From contig NZ_FOAP01000003.1 of the NCBI RefSeq assembly GCF_900109545.1, positions 248,001-312,000 of the forward strand: 64,000 nucleotides of DNA, written 5' to 3'. The notes under the pieces are model-generated. The model was not told the origin of the DNA, did no database searches, and saw only the letters and a program-made list of their open reading frames with translations. Numbering within the stretch: position 1 is the first letter of the stretch; each line of letters starts with the position of its first letter. This document shows positions 46,501 to 52,389 of this stretch, one piece after another. This DNA is from Stigmatella aurantiaca. GTDB taxonomy: Bacteria > Myxococcota > Myxococcia > Myxococcales > Myxococcaceae. Both the position numbers and the translations under genes were made by a program.

Positions 46501-47039
46501 AGGAGGCCGCACGCGCCCTGGCCCGGCTGGGCTCGGCGGAGGGAAACACCCCGCCGGTGCTGGCCTCCGCGAAGGAGCGCGCCTCGGCCGCCGAGGTCCT
46601 GCGCACCGCGCTGACGGATGCCGACGCGCGGGTGCGCTCCGCCGCGGCGGCCTCCCTCGCCCGGCTCGCCCCGGAGCGCACGGACTGGGCGCTGGCGGTG
46701 AAGCCGTTCGATCCGGTGGCCGTCGGGCCCCTGGCCGCGGGACTGCGCGCGCCCGAGCCCCTGGCGACCTCCGAAGGACGGCGGGCCGCCCTGCCCGCGC
46801 TGCTGGCGGCCCACCAGTGGGAGCCGCTGCGTGCGCTGGCCACCGGCGGCACCGCGCAGGCGAAGCAAGATGCCCTGGCCGCACTCGGCCGCATGGGCGA
46901 TGAAGCCGCGGCGGAGCTGCTCAAGGGCCTCGCCTTCGACAAGGCGCAGCCGGAAGCCCTCCGCAAGGCGGCCTGGCGTGCCCACCAACGGGCCCGCCGG
47001 GCCCTGGCCCGTACCCGTAAGGAAGGAGCCCCCTCATGA
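40503..47039 (+). CDS. Giant WD40 plus HEAT-repeat scaffold protein upstream of the retron
   Basis: A 2178-residue soluble protein. Residues 1-320 are a WD40-like propeller (GADGTVRVGALGDGTLERE, GDDAVVRAFTL, GDDGRIRIWYL, GADGQVKVWRL). From about residue 330 to the end run several dozen HEAT/PBS-lyase-type helix pairs such as DASVRALAASELAAKG, EAPSVRAAALEALATL and DPHQLVRKAALAGLQEL. No enzymatic motif, signal peptide or membrane segment is seen. Such proteins are docking scaffolds. It overlaps the SWIM gene by ATGA (47036-47039). I prefer ATG 40503 over an in-frame start at 40467. It is one of the largest genes in the window and unusually rich in Ala/Leu/Arg. Function unknown; a link to the retron is inferred from position only. 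Confidence 0.85.
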   Translation: MAQLAIGNIEKVRALAANGRVLLAGGARAASASKLTAYDTTANKVLWSVELPSAVLALALAGERWAAAGADGTVRVGALGDGTLERELPSAHPGGCTALAFGLNGQRLYTVGMDGALRAWALSSGEALQSWQASPQPLRAVAVAPGNATVACAGDDAVVRAFTLASRAQRDMPGHDGPVRALAFTPRDGRLVSAGDDGRIRIWYLAGAVEFEVRGDKDSGHAGPVLALLFPPTPTAEPGQEAKDRFWTAGADGQVKVWRLDERRKPRTLDFGSKPLHALAFAPPANPRQAKTALGHVFTGGDWRHVGRVTLAPDGTPSEEQLTYQSGFEVLSEALSEGRPRREAAVREAAALEEPEALSFALQVLTSDRDASVRALAASELAAKGRTGARPKLRERLDDEAPSVRAAALEALATLEESPLAAPRAALGSRHADTRVAGLWRLSALAGTSPLVPGLIAGKLADADASVGLAALDALTVASPEGSPEPLRMAFERGPPALRTEVLLRAAWTGQLGSAALQPLVARSLDDMDPDVRHNAFLLRVMERRALAHALEKLDPDFVRSGLDLGRRLARLPKTPSPQPPDPKPVSNAEAQAARAQLPGVGKAGATLTEADLEPLLAAMACRTPDTAARGAQALAYLGDTRALGALLQLSREPHASIRRFAAFALQVLKDPRARERLVWMLDDEDADVRATAFESVVSLDVETPLASTQAALRSSFEDVRVRGLARLVELGTATRAGEAETLLGNALEDESSKVRDEAFRTLWAWNEQAPQKALDRALAGRFPDLRRRAVEVLSQQSEQAWALDRLKQAVKDRDEGVATAAYEAWVKRVGKPQPEPHLAALDTAHVSLRALAAKEAGEAPAAPLRSPLLKLIQDEAPAVHLQALETLNTLVKEENGPLLAGLLSASLPLQVRAAELLAERRAEDIIEPMRSLITSKDLEQRYPPPFLFPLRARAASALATLGSRRLLSFYTTLLQHEQNDVKEQGARGLATASRRGDEGALLDALGHAMVAVRSWAADGLARLGDVRALPVLTGTLRHEHLPVRLGALLSFAALGASGEGGMLHGLEDTHRDVQERVFAIILARDLRASRRGEPPDLLTSALSSTRAEVRYAAARALELRAEPEAFLAHLVEALMPPRPEKAGDMKEWPAEEERARRMVKLAEALASDVSEQRYAAAQVLNLRHKPVEYFREAQKVAQLHSLDAPWKPETAPRPGPATDKPAKHWLRRIFSTGTDAGKEPSALASAERQHLRRLAFGAYVGLLRQVSSEGDEGHRVRRDAVDRVVKLTLEGVAGQPAAVAALLRALEDPHQLVRKAALAGLQELYSAGSEEPLALALASLSQDVARAALDALATRGETARPRITAALNSPLPEVRRYAFELLERLSPPGSLEPLLAALSSEHADLRVGVIERLAGANDARVTEALGRAMASEHEDLRMRAAELLAWRKDDRAVEVLSAFLRSENRAAVARALTALTRLATPAAVAALAGRLRAAPSPDERNALVKSLGHTLLPEAVEVLAQQVLDDEAPSVRLACLTAALEVADRNVKPTAQGTRDLNLRDMALAVRFLRAAARSADVAVRQAVPRELVPGADVGQDTLLLSLFPDRDVTVRREAVAHYSSRVVHQGAKVEPIEEVLRAGARELMLPAAEAVAAKGLPSALRPLLLYARAGEPGDRERALLALGSLGDARALAELETVAGGGTPEAPAEPSMVVAAVEGLGRLAAKLPEGEDRKRIEEKVEAAALEAGSLEQQQAGVRGLRFIGGERSRAKLEALLTDDTTGLVVRLTAATELGKLGAPEAEPTLAQVLDDPEAPLRQEARKALDALFPKDRVRVEFLAVTSRFPDISQPAATYLADEAEPAQLVPHLATLKNEALRQRIRRGIARRGGLPVPELAALLAHDEPHAREEAAQVIGTWTGEPRAPLSPAHAATLHGALASAERRTAAEWAAAPSTKRPPLASAWQRLIWASARLGTAPLATGAHAILRGGEAVAPAAVRQEAARALARLGSAEGNTPPVLASAKERASAAEVLRTALTDADARVRSAAAASLARLAPERTDWALAVKPFDPVAVGPLAAGLRAPEPLATSEGRRAALPALLAAHQWEPLRALATGGTAQAKQDALAALGRMGDEAAAELLKGLAFDKAQPEALRKAAWRAHQRARRALARTRKEGAPS

Positions 47040-48877
47040 CGCCCGCCACCACCCGCCACCCCGTCGAGCTGCGCTACGCCACCACGAGTGACGTGGACAC
47101 CCGCCCGGAGGCCTCGCGCGTGCTGCTGGCCCTGGAGGGCTCGCGCGGCACCGTGGGCGTGCGCGGCAAGGTCCGCGAGCCCGCCCTCTTCCGGGACGCG
47201 CTGGCCGCCACGCTCGGCATCCTCGCCAGCGACCTGCGCTACCAGGGACGGGACCGCACAGCCTACCTGGCCTACCTGATGAAGCAGGGCAAGCGCGCCA
47301 CCGCGCAGATCTGGGAGGCGCAGAAGGCCTTCCTGGACGCCTCGCTCCAGACCGAGGAGCAGAAGGACACGGTGTTGGATCCCGTCCTCACCGTGGATCC
47401 GGACCAGGTGTCCCTGGAAGTCTTCTCCCGCGACGAGAGCGCCTACGCGCGCCTGGCCTTCGACAGCGCCCTGTTCGAGGGCCGCGAGGCCGCGCACGGC
47501 TCCACCTTCCTGGACGTGCCCAAGGACCTGATGGCCAAGGTGGACCGGCTGCGCACCTACGTGCCGCTCTCCCTGGAGGCGCACGTGGCCCTGCCCGCCC
47601 AGGAGGCCCGGGCGCCCCGGAACGTGGAAGTCCCCCACGCGTGGCTGCGCGGCTTCCTCCAGGTGCAGTCGGCCGCCACGCTCCCGGCGAGCACCTGCAC
47701 GCTGGCGCCCATCGACCTGTACAACCTGCTGTTCGCCCTGCGCACCCGGAAGGCCAAGACGGCCCCCCGCGCGCTGCGCTTCGAGCTCATCCCCGGCGCC
47801 GTGCCCCGGCTCATCATCGAGCCGTGGGAGCTGGTGCTGGAGTGCCACGCCTCGGTGTACACGGGCACGGTGCCCGCGGTGGTGCGCACCTTCGGCCGGC
47901 AGCGGCTGGCGGCCCTCGCCCGGCTGCTGCCCCACGCGCAGAACATCCGGGTGCGGCTCCTGGGCCCGGGGCTGCCGGTGTTCTGGGCGGTGGACCTCGG
48001 GCAGGCCACGCTGACGCTGGCCCTCACCGGGTGGACGGAGAGCGGCTGGTCCAGCGCCGCCGCCTTCGACGTGCTGATGCCCCGCGCGGTGCCGGACGGA
48101 CTGCCCGAGCGGCTGCGCCAGCGGCTGCGCACCGAGGGCCCCCTGTCCTTCGAGGCGCTCGCGGCGCAGGCCGGGGCCCCGAAGGACGCGGTGCGCGCGG
48201 CGTTGCAGCTCGAATGCCTCCGGGGGCGCCTCCTCTATGACATCGCCCAGGAGACGTACCGGCCGCGCGAGCTGATGCCCACGCCGGTGGACGAGGCCAC
48301 CCTGCGCTATGGCAACGAGCGCGAGGCCCGGGCGCACCGGCTGCTCGGCGACGGCGGGCCGGGCGCGGGCGAGGTGAAGGTGACGAAGGTCCACGAGGTG
48401 GTGGGCGAGGGCACCCGCATTCAGGGCGAGGTGGTGGACCGGGAAGCCGTCCGCAGCTTCTTCCCCTCCTTCACCCTGGACCTGGAGGGGCGCGTGAAGG
48501 AGGCGAGCTGCGGCTGCCCCCACTTCCGGCGCTCGGCGCTGCGCGAGGGCCCGTGCGAGCACATGCTGGCGCTGCGGCTGGCCCAGACGCGGCAGCGCGC
48601 GGAGCAGGAAGCGCTGCGTCAGACGCCCGAGGGCCGCCAGCGCATCACCGCGGAGACGCGCGCCTACGTGCGGCGCGAGCCCTCCGGCCAGGAGCAGGTG
48701 TACCGCGTCTCACTGGATGGGAAAGTGGTGGCGGTGGAGTGGGGCCCCCGCCAGGGCGCCTCGCGCCAGCAGAAGCTCTGGTTCGACACGGACGCGGAGG
48801 CCCGCACCGCGTATTTCTCGCGCCTGGAGTCCCTGGCCGCCGAGGGATATATCGATGCGGCCGCTTCAATGATGTAG
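47036..48877 (+). CDS. SWIM zinc-finger protein
   Basis: A 613-residue protein with a SWIM zinc finger near the C-terminus: C492-x-C494 (SCGCPHF) and C507-x-H509 (GPCEHMLALRLAQ), the CxCx(n)CxH pattern used for DNA or protein binding. The N-terminal 480 residues are mixed alpha/beta without recognised motifs and include a possible winged-helix segment near 360-400 (SFEALAAQAGAPKDAVRAAL). SWIM proteins of this size occur with MoxR ATPase and vWA genes in bacteria; those partners are absent here. Its ATG overlaps the HEAT gene stop, and its stop lies 71 bp before the retron a1 repeat. Confidence 0.88.
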   Translation: MTPATTRHPVELRYATTSDVDTRPEASRVLLALEGSRGTVGVRGKVREPALFRDALAATLGILASDLRYQGRDRTAYLAYLMKQGKRATAQIWEAQKAFLDASLQTEEQKDTVLDPVLTVDPDQVSLEVFSRDESAYARLAFDSALFEGREAAHGSTFLDVPKDLMAKVDRLRTYVPLSLEAHVALPAQEARAPRNVEVPHAWLRGFLQVQSAATLPASTCTLAPIDLYNLLFALRTRKAKTAPRALRFELIPGAVPRLIIEPWELVLECHASVYTGTVPAVVRTFGRQRLAALARLLPHAQNIRVRLLGPGLPVFWAVDLGQATLTLALTGWTESGWSSAAAFDVLMPRAVPDGLPERLRQRLRTEGPLSFEALAAQAGAPKDAVRAALQLECLRGRLLYDIAQETYRPRELMPTPVDEATLRYGNEREARAHRLLGDGGPGAGEVKVTKVHEVVGEGTRIQGEVVDREAVRSFFPSFTLDLEGRVKEASCGCPHFRRSALREGPCEHMLALRLAQTRQRAEQEALRQTPEGRQRITAETRAYVRREPSGQEQVYRVSLDGKVVAVEWGPRQGASRQQKLWFDTDAEARTAYFSRLESLAAEGYIDAAASMM

Positions 48878-48948
48878 AACACGGAAACGGAAGCACACGG
48901 ACGCTGCGGGAGCGCGGCAGGAAGGCAGGTGCGGCGGAATCAGTCAGA

Positions 48949-48983
48949 CGCGAGCAGCCGAGAGAGGTCCCAAGCCATCAGCC
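48949..48983 (+). repeat. Retron inverted repeat a1
   Basis: Left half of the long inverted repeat that encloses msr-msd. It begins CGCGAGC and continues with GAGAGAGGTCCCAAGCC, which pairs with the reverse of GGCCTCCCTCGACC in a2. About 34 positions long with mismatches, as expected for myxobacterial retrons. In the transcript it brings the branch guanosine next to the priming site. Confidence 0.85.
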
Positions 48984-49062
48984 TCAGCGCCTCGAGCGCG
49001 GGAGCGGCGTTGCGCCGCTCTGGTTGAAAAGCAGGACACTCTCCGCAAGGTAGCCTGTTCTT

Positions 49063-49164
49063 GGCTCTCTTCCCTCCGGTACTGCCCTCCCGGGCCGGGG
49101 AGCTGAGCCAACGACGCGACCGCCGTTCCCCCGGCCCGGGAGGGCAGTACCGGAGGGGAGAGCC
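49063..49164 (+). repeat. msd long hairpin
   Basis: Arms 49063-49100 and 49129-49164 form a stem of 36 pairs. The only interruption is a two-base bulge (TT) in the left arm after GGCTCTC, and a 28-base loop closes the stem. An outer 7-bp stem (GGTAGCC at 49049-49055 with GGCTACC at 49170-49176) extends it beyond an asymmetric internal loop. On the complementary strand this is the double-stranded stem of the msDNA. Confidence 0.9.
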
Positions 49165-49192
49165 GGTGAGGCTACCGTGCCCCAGGTGAGAA

Positions 49193-49226
49193 GGTGGTGC
49201 CTTTGGGCCTCCCTCGACCGCTCGCG
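49193..49226 (+). repeat. Retron inverted repeat a2
   Basis: Right half of the a1/a2 repeat, beginning GGTGGTGCC and ending GCTCGCG. It lies between the msd and the reverse transcriptase gene. Template copying is expected to start just before it, near 49192. Confidence 0.82.
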
Positions 49227-49270
49227 CTTCCGCCGCCCTGCCCCACGCCCCCCTGACGCCAGGAGCCGTC

Positions 49271-50698
49271 ATGACCGCCAAGCTGGAGCCGCACGTCCCC
49301 GCCGCGCCGCCGGTCCCCGGCGAAGCGCCCGCGCCCACCCGTCCGGACCCGGCGAAGCAGGAGGCGCGCCGCGCCCACCACGAGGCCCTGCGCCTGCGGT
49401 GGAAGGCCATCGAGGAGGCGGGCGGCACGGACGCCTGGGTGCGCCAGCAGCTCGTGGCCAAGGGGGTGGCGGCGGACGAGGTGGACTTCGAGTCGCTCAC
49501 CGACAAGCAGAAGGCGGCCTGGAAGGAGAAGAAGAAGGCGGAGGCCACCGAGCGGCGCGCGCAGAAGCGCCTGGCGTGGGAGGCCTGGAAGGCCACGCAC
49601 ATCCACCACCTGGGCGTGGGGGTGCACTGGGACGAGGCGGGCGGGCCGGACACGTTCGACGTGGAGAACCGCGAGGAGCGGGCAAAGGCCAACGGCCTGC
49701 CGGAGACGCTGGACTCGGCCGAGGCGCTGGCCAAGGCGCTGGGCATCTCCCTGTCGCGGCTGCGCTGGTTCTCCTTCCACCGCGAGGTGGACACCGGCAC
49801 GCACTACCAGACGTGGGAGATTCCCAAGCGGGACGGGGGCAAGCGCACGCTCACCTCGCCCAAGCGCGAGCTGAAGGCGGTGCAGCGCTGGGTGCTGGCG
49901 AACGTGGTGGAGCGGCTGCCGGTACACGGGGCGGCGCACGGCTTCGTCGCGGGGCGCTCCATCCTCACCAACGCGCTGGCGCACCGGGGCGCGGACGTGG
50001 TGGTGAAGGTGGACATGAAGGACTTCTTCCCCTCCGTGACGTGGCGCCGGGTGAAGGGGCTCTTGCGCAAGGGCGGCCTGACGGAGAACCTGGCCACGCT
50101 GCTGTCGCTGCTCGCCACCGAGGCCCCGCGCGAGGTGGTGCGCTTCCGGGGACAGACGCTCTACGTGGCCCAGGGCCCCCGGGCGCTGCCCCAGGGCGCG
50201 CCCACCTCCCCGGCGCTGACGAACGCGCTGTGCCTGCGGCTGGACAAGCGCGTCTCGGCGCTCTCGAAGCGGCTGGGCTTCACCTACACGCGCTACGCGG
50301 ATGACCTGACGTTCTCCTGGCGGCGGACGAAGGCGCCCGGACAGGCCGACGCGCCGGTGGCGCTGCTGCTCGCGCGGGTGAAGGGCGTGCTGGAGGCCGA
50401 GGGCTTCACCCTGCACCCGGACAAGACGCGCGTGCAGCGCAAGGGCAGCCGGCAGCGCGTGACGGGCCTCGTGGTGAACGAGGCCCCCGAGGGCGCGCCC
50501 GGCGCCCGGGTGCCCCGGGACGTGGTGCGGAAGCTGCGCGCGGCGATCCACAACCGGGAGCAGGGCAAGCCCGGCCCCGAGGGCGAGACGCTGGAGCAGC
50601 TCAAGGGGCTGGCGGCCTTCGTCCACATGACGGACGCGGAGAAGGGCCGGGCCTTCCTGCGGCGGCTGGAGGCCCTCGAGCAGCGTCAGGCCCGCTGA
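49271..50698 (+). CDS. Retron reverse transcriptase, Mx162/Sa163-like, with N-terminal extension
   Basis: A 475-residue RT, close to the 485 residues known for Mx162. Residues 1-165 are a charged, Lys/Glu/Ala-rich extension seen in myxobacterial retron RTs. The polymerase follows: KRDGGKRTLTSPKREL (186-201), GFVAGRSI (224-231), NALAH (234-238, the retron region X signature), catalytic KVDMKDFFPS (D248), QGAPTSP (308-314), RYADDLTFS (341-349, both Asp present) and VTG (397-399, region Y). AGGAG lies seven bases before ATG 49271. It copies the msd part of the adjacent RNA, primed from the 2'-OH of the branch guanosine, giving RNA-linked msDNA. No effector gene follows; the next gene is on the other strand. 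Confidence 0.95.
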   Translation: MTAKLEPHVPAAPPVPGEAPAPTRPDPAKQEARRAHHEALRLRWKAIEEAGGTDAWVRQQLVAKGVAADEVDFESLTDKQKAAWKEKKKAEATERRAQKRLAWEAWKATHIHHLGVGVHWDEAGGPDTFDVENREERAKANGLPETLDSAEALAKALGISLSRLRWFSFHREVDTGTHYQTWEIPKRDGGKRTLTSPKRELKAVQRWVLANVVERLPVHGAAHGFVAGRSILTNALAHRGADVVVKVDMKDFFPSVTWRRVKGLLRKGGLTENLATLLSLLATEAPREVVRFRGQTLYVAQGPRALPQGAPTSPALTNALCLRLDKRVSALSKRLGFTYTRYADDLTFSWRRTKAPGQADAPVALLLARVKGVLEAEGFTLHPDKTRVQRKGSRQRVTGLVVNEAPEGAPGARVPRDVVRKLRAAIHNREQGKPGPEGETLEQLKGLAAFVHMTDAEKGRAFLRRLEALEQRQAR

Positions 50699-50710
50699 AG
50701 CAAGGCCCCC

Positions 50711-52198
50711 TCACTCCTCCGGCGAGTCGCACGAGGCCCCGGCGCGGATCTTCACGCCCCAGAGCTCCGTGCCATGGGCGGGCTCGGTGGCGGTGAAGAA
50801 GACCTCCCAGCCCAGGCGCACGAAGCCCTCCGGGTTGGACGCCTCGCCGCCCGGGGCGATGTCCCCCAGGGCGAAGGTGCCCCCCTCCAGGCCACTGCTC
50901 ACCCAGGGCTCCCGGCCGCGCCCGGCGGTGGCCGCCGAGAAGAAGAGCAGCCCGGCGGTGGCCGTCAGGTTCTCGGGGGTGGAGCCCTCGGCGCCCGGCG
51001 CCAGGTCCTTTAGCAGGGTGGTGCCCTTGGCCAGGCCATCGCTCACCCACAGCTCCCGCCCGTGCTCCGCGTTGGCCGCGGCGAAGTAGAGCCTCCCATT
51101 CATCGCCTGGATGAAGCTGGGCGCCGAGCTGTCCACGCCCGGCCAGATGTCCTTCACCCGGACGGTGCCCGGGGAGGTGCCATCGCTCACCCACAGCTCC
51201 TCGCCCTCGGGCTCTCCCCAGAACTGGGGCTCGCCGCCCCCGGCGCTGAAGTAGAGCTTGCCCCCCAGCGCCGTGAGGTCATGCGGGTAGAGGCCCGGGA
51301 AGAAGCGCAGCGGCTCGGCATAGGCGCCATCGGTCCACCACAGGCTCGCCTCGCCCTCGTCATTGTCGTGCAGGAAGAACAGCCGCGAGTCCGCCGCGGT
51401 GAAGGCGGACAGGAAGTTGTCCTCGGGGCCGGAGAAGACGGAGGTGGTGGCGGACACGCCCAGGCTGCGCCAGATGAACACCTCGGCCTCGACGTTGGCC
51501 ACGAAGAAGAGCGAGTCGCCCATCCGGGTGAGCCGGCGGGGGCTGGAGCTGCCCGGCACCCCAGGCGAATAGACGTCATCCCCGGGATAGAGGTCGCTCA
51601 CCAGGAAGGTGCCCGCCTCCGTGCCATCGCTGCGCCACAGCTCGATGCCGTGCTGCCCATCGTTCGCGGCGAAGTAGAGCACCGGGCCAAAGGCGAGCAG
51701 CTGGTCGGGAGACGCGCCATAGGTGCCCGGCCAGATGTCCTTCACCATCCGGGTGCCCCCCGAGGTGCCATCGCTGACCCACAGCTCCCGCCCATGCACC
51801 CCATCGTCCGCGGTGAAGAACAGCTGGTGGCCCACGACGGTGAGGCGGCGGGGATTGGAGGTGGCGGTGCCGGGCCGCAGATCCTTCACCAGCAAGGCGG
51901 CGGGGCCGCTCGCGTTGCCGAAGCCCTGGCTCCTCCACAGCTCCCGCCCATGCACCCCATCGTCCGCGGTGAAGAAGAGGCTGCCGTTGCCAGCCACCAG
52001 CTCACGAGGCAACGAACCCTTGGCCCCCGGGAGCAGGTCCACCAGCAGCGCGGGGGTGCTAACGCAGGGTTTCCCACCGGTGGGGGGCAAGACGGTCTCC
52101 CACGCTGGGAACGCCTCCTTCCCAAGCGCCTCGGCTTGGCTCGACAGACAGGATGCGGCGCAGAGCAACAGCAACAGGGGAAAGCGTGGCATCACCAT
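50711..52198 (-). CDS. Secreted ELWxxDGTxxGT-repeat beta-propeller protein
   Basis: A 495-residue exported protein with a signal peptide (MVMPRFPLLLLLCAAS). About eight copies of a roughly 45-residue repeat follow, with the core HGRELWVSDGTSGGTRMVKD followed by I/L-x-PG. This ELWxxDGT repeat is known from myxobacterial and other secreted proteins and probably folds as a propeller. Start ATG 52198 has AGGAG nine bases upstream. It converges on the retron RT, 12 bp from its stop. Role unknown; surface adhesion is a guess. Confidence 0.85.
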   Translation of the reverse strand: MVMPRFPLLLLLCAASCLSSQAEALGKEAFPAWETVLPPTGGKPCVSTPALLVDLLPGAKGSLPRELVAGNGSLFFTADDGVHGRELWRSQGFGNASGPAALLVKDLRPGTATSNPRRLTVVGHQLFFTADDGVHGRELWVSDGTSGGTRMVKDIWPGTYGASPDQLLAFGPVLYFAANDGQHGIELWRSDGTEAGTFLVSDLYPGDDVYSPGVPGSSSPRRLTRMGDSLFFVANVEAEVFIWRSLGVSATTSVFSGPEDNFLSAFTAADSRLFFLHDNDEGEASLWWTDGAYAEPLRFFPGLYPHDLTALGGKLYFSAGGGEPQFWGEPEGEELWVSDGTSPGTVRVKDIWPGVDSSAPSFIQAMNGRLYFAAANAEHGRELWVSDGLAKGTTLLKDLAPGAEGSTPENLTATAGLLFFSAATAGRGREPWVSSGLEGGTFALGDIAPGGEASNPEGFVRLGWEVFFTATEPAHGTELWGVKIRAGASCDSPEE

Positions 52199-52389
52199 GG
52201 GCATGCTCTCCTGGGCTAGGGAGGAAGCCCTAATGGAGGTGTCACTGGGGGGCACCGTGCGGGAGCAGCCCTGAGGGGGCGATGCCCGGAAACTGGCCGC
52301 CATGAAACAGAGCCCCCGGGTGCTGCCGTGCCAGATGTAAAGTCTTCGTCCATGCGCTTGGCCGCCTCTCCCTCCCTGCGTGTCCGTCC

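Larger units (their letters stand above)
48949..49226 (+). ncRNA. Retron msr-msd primary transcript (Mx162/Sa163 type)
   Basis: The region has every part of a retron non-coding RNA in order. Repeat a1 at 48949-48983 pairs imperfectly with a2 at 49193-49226 (7 perfect pairs CGCGAGC/GCTCGCG at the base, then about 25 pairs with mismatches and G-U). Downstream of a1, AGC triplets at 48980-48982 and 48986-48988 are candidate sites for the branching guanosine. The msr contains a perfect 8-bp hairpin (49002-49009/49013-49020). The msd holds a 36-bp stem, described separately. The reverse transcriptase starts 45 bp after a2. If reverse transcription starts at the base of the a1/a2 duplex and stops in the msr, the msDNA is about 160 nt, the size known for Mx162 and Sa163. 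Confidence 0.9.

Noticed and set aside
42597-46988. Very long minus-strand open frame (over 1400 codons) opposite the HEAT gene
   Set aside because: It is Gly/Arg/Gln-rich shadow sequence produced by strongly biased third positions of the HEAT-repeat gene; no domain is visible.
48553-49053. Plus-strand open frame running from the SWIM gene into the msr
   Set aside because: Low-complexity Arg/Ala/Gly sequence; the retron RNA elements explain this stretch better.
52278-52330. Possible fluoride riboswitch before the CLC gene
   Set aside because: GGCGATG and CGCCATGAAAC occur in the right order, but the spacing is wrong and the conserved GATG-C-CCTAC 3' part and its P1 pairing are missing, so I do not annotate it.
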